From assembly GCF_020740795.1 (NCBI RefSeq), contig NC_067296.1:3015001-3079000 (forward strand): a DNA stretch of 64,000 nt. The letters are read 5' to 3'. This document shows positions 11,132 through 26,100 of the stretch, one piece after another (the first letter of the stretch is position 1; each line of letters begins with the position of its first letter). A program made the position numbers and the translations under genes. The DNA comes from Apus apus. Lineage: Eukaryota; Chordata; Aves; Apodiformes; Apodidae. The notes beneath the pieces are model-generated. The model did not search any database and had not been told where the DNA came from. It was given only the letters and a program-made list of their open reading frames with translations.

Positions 11132-14100
11132 CTGTAATGACAGCAGGAGTCGGGATCTCTTCAGCATCCTCAGCAGGAGTGGGGAGTGCCCAGACCTGTG
11201 GCATTCCTGCCTGCCCTGAGGTTCCTCCCCCCTAAATCTGAGTGGCCCTGGACAGGAATTCAGGGCAGGAACCCCTCAGTCCTCCCAGCACTGTCACTCA
11301 CCTGAGCGGGTTTTGGGCAGGCTGGGGGCGCACTGGATGTAATCGGGTGTTGCTATCGGCCCGATTTTTTCTCTGACTGCAAAAGGTAAGAAAAGAAAAA
11401 GGTATTTTCATTGTGGGTACTAGGAGATACCACGTGTCCTTCTCAGGCAGGATGACCAAGTTAAGACAAGCAGAGCCCAGCTCCTGGGGAACCTGGCAGG
11501 GCAACGCTGGGGGCTGCTGGACCTGAGCCTCTGGGCTGTGGGAGGGGGCAGTGAGACCCCCAAAGGGGCTAGGAGCACACCCTCCCAAAGGCAAAAGGAC
11601 TCCTTTTTTTCATTTTCTCCATCTTCAAGAGACCTCTGTAATGGCTACACCAACCACTTTCGCCATTTTGATAAAGCATGGACTGATTTGCTTTGGGTTC
11701 CTACAGAGAAGAAACTGCCATGGGTCCATTTACTGTATTAAGTGCTACAACCTGTTGTGGCAATTTAAGAGCTCCCCAGAGACCAGAGCACAAACACCCA
11801 AAGCACAACCCCAAAGCAACCAAAGGATCCTCACAGCAAGTCAAGATGTGCCAGAGAGAGCTGTGAGAGCTGAGTCCACACAGGAGAGCAAACAAAAGCC
11901 TGCCAGGTACCCCAGTCCTTCACACAGCTACCTGCTCCCGAGAGGTAGAGGAGGCATCAACATGAGCAAATAAAAGCCAGAAGAACTCACTTTAGTCCTG
12001 GCCAGCCATGCTTTCAAATCAGAGAGGGCACCTTGTTGTCCACACACTCCCCAGACTACATGCACCTTCATTCAAGCACCCAAGCCCTCAACCTTTCCAT
12101 CACCTCCCAGCACTGCCCTCCCTCTCCCTGCCACGCAACCTCCCCATTATCTGCCTGTTGCTACCTTGTTTTTTCAGCTCATCCATCAGGTTCTTGGTGA
12201 ACTCGTGGCCATCCCTCAAGGTCACGAAGCAGTAGAGGCACTCGCCCTTCAGGGGGTGTGGGTGGCTGACCACGGCGGCCTCCGAGATGGCGCTGTGCTC
12301 CAGCAGGGCTGACTCCACCTCTGCCGTGCTCAGCAAGTGGCCTGCAAGGAAGGAGGGGCTTTGCAGACCTGCCCGGGGTCCTGCAGCTGGGAGGGAGGGG
12401 TGGCAGGTGTAAAAGGCCCTAAACTATAGGTTTGAGGGCACCGATTTTATTGTCTTGAGAAAAGCCAAGAGTTGGAGAGAGAAACTCGTTCCAGCAGGGC
12501 AAGGGCTGGGCTGCCCCGAGGGCTGCCAGGGGTCTGCTCACCTGCAGAGTGAGGACACCTCCCCTGGCTGCTCTCCCTCCCACCTTCAGGCTTCCTGAAC
12601 TGATCTGTTCGCAGCCAGGGGATTAAACAAAGCACAGGCTGAGGAGAAGCTGGATTTGCTAAGAGGAGACCTGCCATCGTGGTCAGCTGGATGGTGCAGG
12701 GGAGGAAGAGGCTGGGTCTACAGAAACCAGGAACCAGCCCTGCCTAGCTCCAGGTTAACCCACTGGGAGATGAGACAATGCTGCACATCTCACTGGGCAG
12801 GGTCATGGATACAGAGCCAACCCCCATAAAGCAAGGTGGCTGTTTAGGGTCGTGTCAGATACAGAAGTGTCCCCCATAAAGCAAGGTGTCACCCTTAACT
12901 AGTGTCAGAAAGCACACTGCTCCCCACAGAAGACAAAACAGACAAAACTCCTTCTTACCAGAAACATTCAACATGTCATCAATTCGCCCTGTGATCCAGT
13001 AATAACCATCTTTATCTCTCCTGCAACCTAAAAATAACCAGGAATGAGAGTGTGAGGAAGCAGAGCCAGCCCTTGGAGAGACAGGTAAGGGATTCTGAGG
13101 GCAGGGCACAGCCAGGTTTCAAGGGCTGGCCCCATGCCTCTGCAGCCACCCACCCAGTCCCCAGACAGCCTTACCATCTCCTGTCACATAGTACCCAGGG
13201 AACTTCTTGAAGTAGGTGGTTTCAAAGTGCTGGTGGTTTCCATACAGCGTGCGCATTATTCCTGGCCAGGGCTGCTTAAACACCTGATGGGGGACAAAAG
13301 GCAGACCTGAGTCACAAGAGCAAAGCAGTGACCACAGGACAGGGATGCACAGTCTTTGCACACAGTGACAGAGGTGCTGAAGGGGCAGCCCCAAGTGCTG
13401 ACACTCAAGACACTTGCTGCCCAGTGTTGATCTACTGGGGAAGTCTCTCCAGGCTTGGCAGGGGGCAAGGAGCTTGGCTGGGAAGTTGTTTCCTGTCCTC
13501 CTGCCTTGCCTGTGTGTGCACTTCATAGAATCATACAATCCCAGGCTAGTTTGGGTTGGAAGGACCTTAAAGATCCTCTAGTCCCAACCCCCTGCATGGG
13601 CAGGGACACCTCCCACCAGCCCAGGTTGCTCCAAGCCCCATCCAACCTGCCCTTCAACACTGCCAGGGATGGGGCAGCCACAGCTTCCCTGGGCAACCTG
13701 GGCCAGGCTCTCACCACCCCCATAGTGAAGAATTCCCTCTCTATGTTTAATCTCAATCTCCCCTCTTCCCGTTTTAAGCCATTCCCCCTTGTCCTCTCAC
13801 TACAAGCCCTTGTCAAAAGCCTGAACACTTTGTTTACAGCATTAAGTTCCCAGCGAGTTACAGCAGTGAAGGGAGTTTCCAGCACCCAAGGGGGGTCCCT
13901 TGTGAGGACCCAGACTAAGCAGAGACATGTGAATGCTACTGGGAAGGTCCCAGAGCTCCCAGGAAAGCCCAAAGGGAGGGTGGGGAAGATGAGCCCTTCT
14001 TTACCAGGTAGCCTTCTGCTTCTCCTTCCAGCTCTTCCCCTGACTCGTTCAAGATGGCAGGGACCACTCCGAAGAAGGGGAACGTCTGCCATGGGGACCA

Positions 14101-17100
14101 GAGAGCAAGGAGACATAGAGGTGAGCCCACAACTTAAAACCCCATCAACCAGAGGGAGCAGGAGGCAGAGGAAGGGCAGCTTTGGAGAGGCTGTGGCACA
14201 CGGGGCCTGTGAGCACAGCTGTATGGATGGGGCCAGGCCTGGGATTTGGGGTGGTGGCCATCTCCCTGCATGCACCAGCATCCCACGACCACCCTGGCAG
14301 GCTGGTGACCACCAGGCCATGGTACAGACAGGGCTGGCTGCTGCTGCTGCGGCCCCGGGAGCCCTCCCTGCCCCTGAGGAAAACAGGAGTACTCACAGCA
14401 GAACCTGGCTTCATGGGGGTGGCAGCAGGGAGGGGTGTCAGCATGTGGCCACCCTGCAGAAAGAGGCAAGAAAAACATGAGTTTGGGTCATGCCAACCTG
14501 TCCCACAGCTGTCTGCATCAGCTCTGGTCACATCATGTCCCAGTCAGACACCAGCTGCTTGGGGCAGTTGAGAAGATGGGGCCTTGGGAAGGATATGGCA
14601 GGGGACAGGAAGCCAAGGTTTGGGCGTGAAGTTTTGGAACTGCTGGGGGAGAGAAAGGGGGGGAGAACAGGGTCCAGGGCAGACCTTGGCAGGGACCTTT
14701 TGGAGAGGAAAGTCTCCCATTGGAGCCTTTTTGAGGTCCAGCAAAGACAAGGGGAACCAACACTTGCAGGCCACACCAGAGTCACCTGGGCAAGCAAAAC
14801 AACTAGTCCAAATAGAAGCAAAGAAACACTACAGCAAAGCTGCACAGACCCAGCAGGGAGCACAAGGGAGAGGTCCCAGGGCCACCCAGGAAAGGACTCA
14901 CTGTCTCTGTCTGCCAGAATGTGTCCACAATGGGGCACCTCTCTTCTCCCACCACACGGTAGTACCACAGCCAGGCCTCAGGGTTGATGGGCTCACCAAC
15001 AGTCCCCAGCACCTTCAGAGACTTCCTGCTGTGCCTGCAGAGAGGAGGGGGCTGGCAGAGGCTCAGAAGGCCACCAAGAGCAGCAACTGTGGGCCTGCTG
15101 CACAGCACAGCCTGCAGGAGCCCCTGAGCTACCCAAAGTGTCCCTGGGGCTTCCAGGCATGGTTCAGGCCCTTCTCAGCCCTCTTTCATGGGGGAAGAAA
15201 GGAGACCTCTGTGATTCTGGTGCCTCCCACTTGGTTCTATTCCTTCCCTGGGCCAAGGAGTAGCATGTAGAGGGGCTCTTTGCCCAACACAACTCTGAGC
15301 TTTGGGTCAGGAGCAGGAGAACCTGCAGCCTCTGAGATTAGCTGCAGCATATGGTGAAAGTGGAGGACGTGCTTAGAAAAGCCATCATGAAGTGAGTGTC
15401 AGGAGTGCAGAAACAGCCTGCGTAGAAGGCAGAAGATCTTGGTCTCTCCAGAAAACAGAAGCTGCTGCTTAGAGGGGAAGCTGGGGTCCCTGGTTCCCTA
15501 TCAGGAGCCTCTGGCTGTGCCAAAGCCAGGGATTCCCACGCCACTGGGGACAGGCACTCACTTTTTGACAGGCTCATCCCCATGCTTCATCAGCAGCCGG
15601 ATGGCTGTGGGTGCTGTGTAGAACTTGGTCACCTTGTACTTGTCAATGATGCTCCACATTCGCCCAACATCTGGGTAGGTGGGGACACCTTCAAACTGAG
15701 AGGAGACAGGGCAGTGACACAGCCATTCCTCACTGCTCCTGACCTACAGCCCTTTCCCAAGCAGGAGGAGCAGAGAGCAAAAGGGAAGAGCAGTTGGACC
15801 TTAGCATGTCCTTATAGGAATGCCAGTTTCACACAGTGAAACCAGCTCAGTTCAGGAATCCTTCTTATGGCTTCCTTGGGATGGATTTGGCATCACCCCA
15901 CTCCAGGTGTCAGAACAAATGTCCCCAAAGCACTCTAGCAGGAGGGGCACTTGGGGGCTACCACAGTGACACAGCCCTACCAGCCCAAAAGATCCTGCCC
16001 ACATGGTAAAGGGCAAGAGGTCCCAACACAGTGACAGAACCACAACTCAAAAGTACCAAAAACCCCCCAAAAACATCCCCAGCATGACAGTGATTTTCCT
16101 GCTTGCATTTGCCCAGAAAGTCTTGGGCACAGGCCTCTGGCTCCCTGGTCTGTGTACAAGATCCAGCCATACACTGCCAAGGGAGACACAGGAACAGGAG
16201 TTAAAGGCAGGTTGTCAAATCAGCACCAGCAGTGAAAACATCACTCCCTGCTCCTGATCCAGCTTTTGCTTTACCCTGCAGCAGCCCTGGCTCCCCTGCT
16301 ACACAAAGCTTGTACTTTTAAAAGAAGAAAACAAGGTAGGATTTGAAAAATTAACCAACCAAAAGCCACACACAAACTAGTCCCACCACCTGCCACTGAG
16401 TGCTCACCCAGGCTCTCCTTGGAGACCATCACCCTCCCTGACAGAGCCCATGGCACTGCACACAAGGGAGAGGCACGTTCCTCACAGAGCAGTGCAGGGA
16501 TGCAGCTCAGCACCACAATCTCCACTTCTTTGGAGTAAAAGCAACCAGCTGCCATCCAGCACTTACCAGCACACTGGTTGCCCCGTTTGCCAAGGGTCCA
16601 TAAGTGAGGTAGGAATGGCCCGTTATCCATCCAACATCAGCTGTGCACCAGTAGACATCCTCAGGTTGGTAATCAAACACGTATTTAAACGAGGTGGCAG
16701 CATAAAGCATGTATCCACCCACTGTATGCAGGACACCCTAGGAGGACAAGGCAGAGATGTCAGGACAAGCTCCCATCAGGGCCCTCATCCTGCCAGGCCA
16801 AGCTGAGCATCGCTGGCCCACTGAGCTCCAACAGCAGCTGAGGAGGAATGACCAGCACAGCTCTTTTCCCAAGACCTCTTTGGCTTCTCTTGTTACTGGG
16901 GCCTCCCAACGTGCCCCTCACCAGTCCCCTCAGCTGAGGGGGTGCTGCAGTTGGAGCTGGGAAACATACCTTGGGTTTCCCAGTTGAGCCGCTTGTGTAG
17001 AGGATGAAGAGTTCGTCCTCCGAGTCACACCACTCGGGCTCGCACTCCGTGCTGGCACTGCTCATCACCTCGTGCCACCACAGGTCCATGGCTGGGTTCC

Positions 17101-20100
17101 AGGGGATCTGGGAAAAGCAGAAGATTAGAAACAGGCCCACCCAAAAGCAAGAGAGGGAGGGACGAGGGGTGCTGCCCCAACCTCACCCACCCTCATGCAC
17201 CATCGAGGCAGATGTTCAACAGCACAGCTGCTGCCCCAGAGCTGTTTGCTGCAAACCATGCACCAGAGCTGCAGCTCCTTCTCCAGAGGCTCCTTTTCCC
17301 AGCCAACAGCCACGAGAAAATCCTTTAAACGTGGTTTGGCTGCAAGACCTGAAGCAGATCGCCCAAACCACCAGGGGCAGTGAGAAGCCACTCTCAGCAG
17401 CAGCCAGGAGAGGGCCCGCAGCAGCTGCTCTGCGCTCCCTCAGCAAACAGGCTCCTCCTGGGCTGCCCTGGAACAGCCAAGCACCAGCCTCACTTGGCAC
17501 AGCCACCAGGCCCACACACCCTCCAGGGACACCTACAGCAGCACGGCCCCAGGCAGACCTGAAAATAACGTGTTATTTGGATTTTAAGGTAAATACCCTG
17601 ATGAGAAGTGACGGCTCCGAGGCAGAACCACCCGCGCTGGCCGCACACATCTGTGCCAGGGCAGGCAGGCTGACCCAGAGCCTTCCAGCTCCCAGCTGGA
17701 GCACATCTCCTCCTTGCAGAGCTACAGCCCACGGCTCCCTCAGCTGGGGGGCACAGAGAGCAGCCACAGGGTCACACGGTGACCCTCTGCAGCTGTAAAG
17801 ATGTTCACATGGCATTTGGAGGCAGCGGGACCCCAGGGCCTGGTATGAGCTCCTGCACACGTGGTGCAGGGGACACCAGCTGCTTGACAGCTCAGCATAT
17901 CCAAGCCTACTTGGAAAGCTCTCACAGATCCCCAGGGCTCCTGGCTTTACCTGGGGAAGCAGTTTCCACAAGTCTGTCCCACCAGCAAGCTCTCAGCAAA
18001 GCACCAGGTCAAACAAGCCCCAGGCAGGCTCCTACCATCCCGTCCAACAGTGGCTTCCTTGCATCCCTCCTTCAAGGATCCCTCCATTTTAGCACCCAAC
18101 CTCCACTCCTCCACGGAGGAGGTCAGACCCACAGCACAGCACACAGCCCCTGAGGCCAGGCCTGCCTCTGCCTGCCTGCTCAGCTGGTCCTTGGATGGGG
18201 CAGGCAGAGTTCACATGCTGGGTATGAAGCTTCAGGTTTGCTGCCCATGGCACATCATGGATGTGCCCATGGATGGACCCTGCCAGCCTGGCCACGAAGG
18301 GAAGCACCTTTTAGAAGGCAGAGAGATGAACCATCACCCGAACACTGACAGGGCATCCTGTGGCTCTGCAGCTCCCCTGTCAGCACAGTGACGTGCACTC
18401 TGGGCTTTTATGGATGCAGATTTGTTTCCAGCAGCTCAGCTGGCACACAGCACTCCCCCGGAACCATGGGGAGCTCTGGCCAAGCAGCGAGTGGTTTCCA
18501 TGGCTAACGTGCAGCTCTGGTAGCCGGGTTAGGGAGGCACGTGTGGCCGTGCAGAGTCAGCGTTAGGAAGGTGGAGCTCCAGAGCTCCGGAGGGGGAAGC
18601 AGAGGGGAGGTGCCACGAGAAGGAAGGTAGTGCTGTGTGTAAATACCTTGGGATGGAGTCTCTCTGAGCTCTCAGTCTTTTTTTCCTGTTAAAAATCCAC
18701 AAAGAGGGTGTGAAAGTCCAGAAGCAGAGGATCCACACGGGGCTTTGCAGGCAGGGGAGCTGGAAGCCCACAGACCTGGATGCTGGGAAATGGTCCCAGC
18801 AGGCTGGAGAGTGCTTGGATCCAGGGCCAGGCCAGGAGATGCTCTCTGAGCCTGCCTGTTTCCATCGCCTTCCCTGGCAGGTGGCAGAGGCCACCCCCTG
18901 CCCGTGGGTTCCCAGCTGGGTACAGCAGCACAGTGCCAGCACACAGACTGCCCCACAACGGCATGGGAAGAATGTGCTCCCATGGGAAAGCCATCCTTCA
19001 TAGTGTCTGAACAAGGAGAGCAGCAAGAGCCAAAAGGTCCTGCCTCCCTTCCACTAGGGCATTCTGCACAATAACCTCACCAAAACCAACTAGTGCAGGG
19101 ACGAGTTTCCCTGCAACTGCCCGACCAGGGAAACCTCGCACAGGGAGGCTGGTCTGCTCCAGTTTTCCCACCCTGTTTGCAGCCCTTGCAAAAGAAGGGG
19201 CAGAGGAGGCCAGTGTAACACAGCCAAGCTGGCAAACACCAAGCAACACCCCAGTGAAATTAACACAGCTGAAGGAGCAAAACTAACTCAAAGATACAGA
19301 AGCTGCTGGACTTCTTGTTCCAGGGATGTGCATGCACAGACTCTGCTGAAAGCAGAACCCAAAGCTAAAACGCTCTCCCCAAAACACAACCCATTTCTGA
19401 GGAAGCAGCAGCCTGGGGATAACCCAATGCAAACAGTCACCCAACACAGAGGGACAAAAGACACCATTGCAAGACATGGAGCTCTCTGACAGCTGAAAGC
19501 AACCTGCCTCTCCAGCAGATGAAGGCAGCAGGTCGCTGCTGGGCCGCACACCAGCTTCAGGAGCTCAGCAGGCAGCCACGGCTCCACCACAGCTTCTCCT
19601 GCTTCCACCCCCATCTCACCACATGTCTCTGGCCCACCACATCCTCTCATCTGGTTTCAGTTGCAAGGGAAAGCCCCAGCCTCAACAACTGACACTGTGC
19701 CAGCTACAGAGTCTGTGCTGCTCTCAGCGTAGGACTGTTGTCACGTGGGGGGCTGTGCTGCACCCCCACCACCAGCACAGATCTCCTGGTTTTCCACTCC
19801 TGCTTCCACTGCCACAGCTACAGCACAGGACAGCATTGGTCTTGGCACAAAAAGGGAGATAGAGGGTTAGGAAGGAAAAGTCCTTCACTGGGCAGAGGGA
19901 AACAGGCATCTTGTCCTAGTGGCTGTGGAAGATGCAGCCTGCTGTGCTCCCAGGGGCTGGCAGCCAGTGATGGTGTTAGAGGAAGCAGCCGGGAAAGGAC
20001 CTTGGTACAGCAAGGGAATCATTTTTCAGACCACATGCAACACAACAACAGCCAGGAGGGGAGAAAACAGGAACAGGAGTATCCAGGGGAGCATTACAGT

Positions 20101-23100
20101 GGGCTTGCATTGATGGATTTGCTGGGATCAAACTCATAGCAAAAAAATCCTCCTTCCCACCCCCCCCGGGAACACACCTGTATGTCCCGGCACAGCCTTT
20201 TGAGAGGGGGAGACTTGCTGCACGTCCCGTCCACCACTGTCTCTTCCTTCCCCAGGTGCTTCACCACGATGCAGTTCTTCAGAGGGGAGCCCCTGCAGGA
20301 GGCAGGAGCTGTCAGGTCAGGCTGCTGAGGCAGGGGCTGAGCCTGCCCTTTGTGGCCCTTGCAGGCAGAGCAGCCCCAGCGGCTCCCATTGAGCACATGG
20401 CACCGTGCACACCCCGAGCACACCAGGCACTGCCAAGGGACACCTGGCACAGGAACACAGCTCAGAGAACAGGAAAGGAGCTGTGCACAGCTTACTGGGG
20501 ATTGATTCCTCTGGAGGAAGGGGGATCCCAGAAGCAACTTGCACAGTTCACTGCTTGGGAGATTCCTTACAAATCCCTAATTTGCCCATCTGTGACCACA
20601 AACAAGACCCCCCACCGCACCCAGGAGATAGCAGGTGCTCCCATCCCTAGGCAAGATTGCCTGATTCAGGAGGAGGAAAGGCTTCCAAAGCCAAATTATA
20701 AGGGAAGAGTGGGTGTTTGTCCCCTCATGAGGGCCAAAACAAACTACTCATAATGCAAACAAAACTGTAGAATCATAGAATCACAGACTGGTTTGGGTTG
20801 GAAGGGGCCTTAAAGACCATCTACTCTCAAACCCCCCTGCCATGACCACAGACACCTCCCACCAGACCAGGTTGCTCCAAGCCCCATCCAACCTGGCCTC
20901 AAATACAACTTCCTTGGGCAACCTGTTCCAGTGTCTCACCACGTTTATAGCGAAGAATTCCCTCTCAATGTCTAACCCAAATCTACCCTCATGATCTTAT
21001 CTTCCTTCAGCCCTGTCAGGGTACCAACACACTCCTTCTATCAGTTACTTCCCAACTTCAGGATCACTTCTGTCCTCCCAGGTACCTACTTTTACAGACA
21101 TATAAACTTATGCTTTCAAGTTTTCAATCCTTTTAAAGAGTTTGAATTCCTAACATGGAGACTATCTGCCCTCAATTTTCATGTTTGATCTAAATTAAAA
21201 GAACACGTTCAGTCTCATACAAGCTATGCAGACATTGTGTCTGTAAGCCTGGAAAAGTCATTTCATCAAGATTATCTCCCTTTCCATAAAACCTGATGAT
21301 AGATCTGTCTAGCTCTTTATGGTTTATAGTATTTCAATGAAGATGCATAAAAAAATGAAAGCAGCTTCACCATATATGTGTGTGCAGTCAGGCCCTGATC
21401 TGGTGCACCATGCCAACTGGAGTGCCCGTTCCTGTTCACACAGCCACTTCCCAAACCTGGATTGTTTCTGGGTTATTTAATTACTGTTGAATTAGTGGCT
21501 TTGGAGCAAGACTTCAGCCTCATCTTGATGTGCCCATGGCACCGTGTTCACAATTGTGGTGCATATTCCCTTCCAGGCCAAGAGCAGAACTGGGTGATTG
21601 GCCCCAGGCCATAACAACGAGGATCAGCCTGTCTGCTGCAAATCCTCCCATCCAGTATTTGTGCCTCCAGGCCAGAAAGGACATGAGGAAAGCTAAAGGA
21701 ATATACTTTTAGGACAAGGGAATTGAAGCATGTTACTTCTGAAAGGCTCGTGAATGTAGTTCATCTCCTGTTTGACCTGCTGCAGTCTGCCCACCTATGA
21801 AAACTTCCATGTCTAGGAGCAGATTCTGGCAGCAATGGCCTTCTTAGAAGGGAATCCAAACTTACTTGTCTTTACATTTCTGCAGGGCTTCATCTGCAAT
21901 CTGCTTCAGGTTGATCAGCTTGTCCCCTCGATAAAAGGCATCTGCAACATGGTGAGGAAAACATTAGAGGGGCATGACAGCCCAGGCAGTCTGGGACAGC
22001 TGGAAGCAACAGGCAGTTTCAGGAGGGCAGAGCCAGCTCATGCACTGGAGTGAGGGAAAGCAGACAGGCAGCTGATGGGAAAGGTTTCCCAATACAACCC
22101 TTTAGCCGAGAGAAATGGTGAAATTCCTTCCCTGGGAGAGGTTCCAATTTGTCCTGGATGTCTCGTGGGAGTAATCTGTGGGAAATAATCCAATGCAGCC
22201 AGAACACAGATTTAAAGTTTAGTGGGTCCTGTCCATGCCATGGACCTACTAATAAAAAAAACCTATTTTCTGCAGTATTGCAAGAAACAGCTGAGGAAAT
22301 GCAGTGGGTCAAAAGCAAACACTGCCACTTCCCTGATTCCTTGCCTTACAAGGCTGAGAGTTGCAGCAGAAAGTTCCTTGAAATGGGGAAGGGAGGGCAC
22401 AGTCATATTAAGACTGTCTCATAAATGATACAGCTTGCAAACATCTGGCTGATTTGGAAGAGGAACATGGATGAGCAGCGTTTGGAAACATGTCATTAGC
22501 AGCTGGTGACATCATGCTTTACAGGACACAGTGGGAGGGCTGCTCAGATGCTTCACTGCACGTTCAGAGTGGAAGACAGCACTCAAGCACAGCTACAAGC
22601 AGTGCATCTGCCTTGTGGCAGCTCAGCTGAAGCCCTGCCCCTTCCATTTCCAAGTGCATCTGGCTTTTGGAATAAAGATGTTTCAGACAGGCAACAGGAA
22701 TGGCTCAGGGGCACTGATGCATGTTGTACCTGCTGTGATGAGGAGAGAACAACCACAGTCCAAGATACGCTCGCAGAGAGACTCTGCTGAGAAACCTGCA
22801 AACTGACAGAGATCACACAACCAAATCAGTAGGAACACAAAAAATAAGAAAAAAACAACCCCAAAAACCCAACAGCAGCTATGCAGTTCACCCATGGGGA
22901 GCATTACCACCAGGCACTGATGGAGAGAGCTAAAGGAGCTCATTCCACAGCAGCACCTTAATTCAGTTTCCATCCCTCTCATGGTCAAACCCCATCTTTC
23001 CAGCTCCTCTCCCAAAAACAAGAGCTGCTCCCCCAAAAAGCTCAGCATCCAGAGCAACACAAAAGGCTTGTTCCTACCACAATGGAGTGCAGAGCTCCAA

Positions 23101-26100
23101 TCCTGGCACAGGCAAGCATGGCTACCACCAGCTCCAGGATCATTGGCATGTAAATGGAAATTCGGTCTCCTTTTCTCACTCCTGTGGAGGGAAAAATGGT
23201 TTGTCCAAATGAAAATGTCACATCTTAAAATAAAAGAATATAAGAACCAACTACTGATTTTAAATCAACATTTATATGCACACAGTAAAGCTTCAGCTGG
23301 AGTTAGAGCTAAACTAGCCTTGGCTTTTGCCTTTCATGCCCTGTGGCTCTTGTAAGATGACTGCAATGAACACTCCAGGTTCCTATTGAACACAGACCTT
23401 GAAGGAGGCAGAAATGGAACCAGTGCCCACTGCCTGTTGAAAAAGGAAGCTCTGAGCACAGATTTCTGCCCTGTACAACTGACATGACCAGCAGTGATCA
23501 GTTTTCACAGACAGAGCCAGAGAGGAATCTCCAAGAGTGCACTGCAGAGCAAACCCACATCCACTCTGCTCTGTAACTGTGGAGCACAGTGAAGCACTTT
23601 GCACAGAATTACTCAACAGACTGGCAACCACTCAAAAAATGAATCCAACCTCCAGAACCCTGGTCTGATGCCTTCCCAGTATCCAATCTCTTGCTTCAGC
23701 TGCCTACCTTGGCTGCGGAGGACGTTGGCAAACTGACAGACTTTGTGCAGCAACTCACTGTATGTGATTTTTGCAGAATCCCCAGGTTCATTCCCTTCCC
23801 TGGAAAAGGAAGGTAATATTTGTTATTTTACAAGCATTACCAGGAAGAGTGACACTACAAATTCAGAGGTACTGCTTTGGATAACGTGTGTGTCCTCACC
23901 TACCCTTCTAAGCACAGATAACCAAACCCCAGAAATCCAACCCTGGCCTAAAGTTTTACAGTAGTAGGAAAATTTAGTCCAAAGTCCCCTCTGTAGATCA
24001 CTACACCTGAAAGTGACTGAACACATGCAGTGGAATTCCATGGTACTTTTAGAGAGGCAAGAAGGGTCCAACAGAAGCAAAGCTAGGAGAACCAAAGCCT
24101 TCTGAGGAGCAAGCTGGGGTTTATGGCATGGCACCCTAGCTCACATGCAGTGAACACTGGCCAATGTTGTCATACAACAACATCCAGCCCTTAAATACCT
24201 ACCCTCTGATGACTGAGCTGTCTGATTTTCCAAGGTCACGTATAAATATACCCATATGTATTCACACAGTGCCATGCCTGCTGTGCATGGAGGACCTCTC
24301 CATGGTCCTCCACAAACAGCTCTGGGCTGCTGCAGCCCAGGTGGCAGTTCAGTGGGACCTTGTCACCAGACACAGCAATGGGAGGAAAAGGCAAAAGCTG
24401 GAAGGGAGTGTCACATCCCCTCAGGAAATGGTTTGCTACTGAAGTATAAACCAGCTAATTTTCATGTGGCACAAGGCTTCAGCCATGCAAATGAGGAGGC
24501 ACTCCCAACAGATCAGGAGATAAAGGAACAATTTGAACTGACTTCACACTCCCACACCCAGGAAGAAGGAAGACACTTTCCCAGGTCTCTCCCCAAGGCA
24601 GCCAGTACAGAAACATTAGTGATGCATGAAAGAACAGGAGTATCACTCTGACCTGACAGTCCCCCTGGAAAAGTGTCCCCTTGAGTATGTGATGCCAAAA
24701 GAAACACAACACTGGTACAAAATATCTCTTAAAGACAATTACAATGCTTCCAAAAGCAGGCTGGAGTATCCCAGCCCACTGACCTCCAAAGATCTCTGCC
24801 CCCAGCCCAGCATAGAGCTGCAGAACAGGGGCAGGGAGGAGGGACCCCCCTTGGCCCATGCTCTCCTGCAGCGTAGGATCTAATTGCAACCTTTAAGAGA
24901 GAAACATGTTAGGAGGAAAGACTAGCACAGCCTGTCCCATCTGGAAGGCTTCTCCTGCAAGGCAGGCAGCCTCAGCTGGGTGCTGTAGGTGCAGCCAGGC
25001 CACAGCAAACTGTGGCTCCTGGGGTGAGCAGCCCTGTCTGCCCCCTCTGGGCACGACTATGTGTCCTCCCACACATGGCACATGGGAGGGACAGGGACCT
25101 GTCCTGAGCCACCCTGCCACAGGCACTGCTCTGACACCCCTGCTCTCCCTGCCTTGTCTCAAACAAACCAGATTCTCCTCCTTGCTGGACTTTAGGAGGG
25201 AAATTGATGCCAGGGAATGTTTCCAGGGTTGTCCTCCAAGCCAGCACACACGGGGAATCCTGAGAGAAAGGTACAGCAAAGTCAAACAGAAGTTAAAACT
25301 CTTGCAAGGCTTTTCAAAGGGCTTTCAAAGTCCTCTCCATTCATTCACATAATTGTAAAAGAGCTCCACTAGCACCAGAGGGGGAAACCTCAGGCTTCAG
25401 ATTTTAAGATGATCTTGTGGGAAATGAGTCACGTCCACATTTCTGCAGGACGAGACTTCTCCTTTCACCACTTCTCCAGCAAAGGCCTCCGAGCAGCCTC
25501 TCAAGAGGCCACTGCTTTAAGTCTCCCCACATCTGAAAACAGTTTGGAGTGCCCACAGCTACACTCAGGAGGCTACGGCAGCACTCAGAGAGTGCTCTGA
25601 CCTCTTCTCTGGCACAAAAGCCCAGGGAATTACGTATTTTAGCCAGGGCATGTAAAGGAATGCCTACTCACACGCCACTCACTACTCTGTGCGTCAGAAG
25701 GGAGCCCGCAAATTCCTGGCAGCAAAGTTCTGGGAGCAGCATCTTCCCATCAGCACTCATCAGAGAGCAGAAAGGGAGGTCAGTCCTGAGCCTCTCACAT
25801 GGACTTCCTTGTCCAAATTAAGTTGAAAAATAAATAAAAATATCATGAAACCCCTCACATTTCTGAAAACACGATCGCAGTGCTCACCTCCATATCCCCA
25901 GCCTGCAGCCCAACCTGCAGAATCCAACATTCCCAGATATATTTTTAAGATCTGGTGATGAAAAACAGTTGGCAGCAGCACTGCAGGGACTGCGTGTGTG
26001 TGATCTTGGATCTAACAGCAAGCCCTCTTCTGAAATGAAAAACCACCTTTCAGCTCCCCAAACCTGCCAGATACATTATTAGATGAAATACACAGGGAAA

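Noticed and set aside
13455-14480. Plus-strand open frame of 341 codons and its 265-codon minus partner
   Set aside because: Both pass through a CR1 tail and ACSS2 exons 12-13. No coherent protein.
17108-20177. The optional human ACSS2 segment after exon 7
   Set aside because: Read-through of the exon 7 donor gives no similar peptide, and no small exon with matching sites was found.
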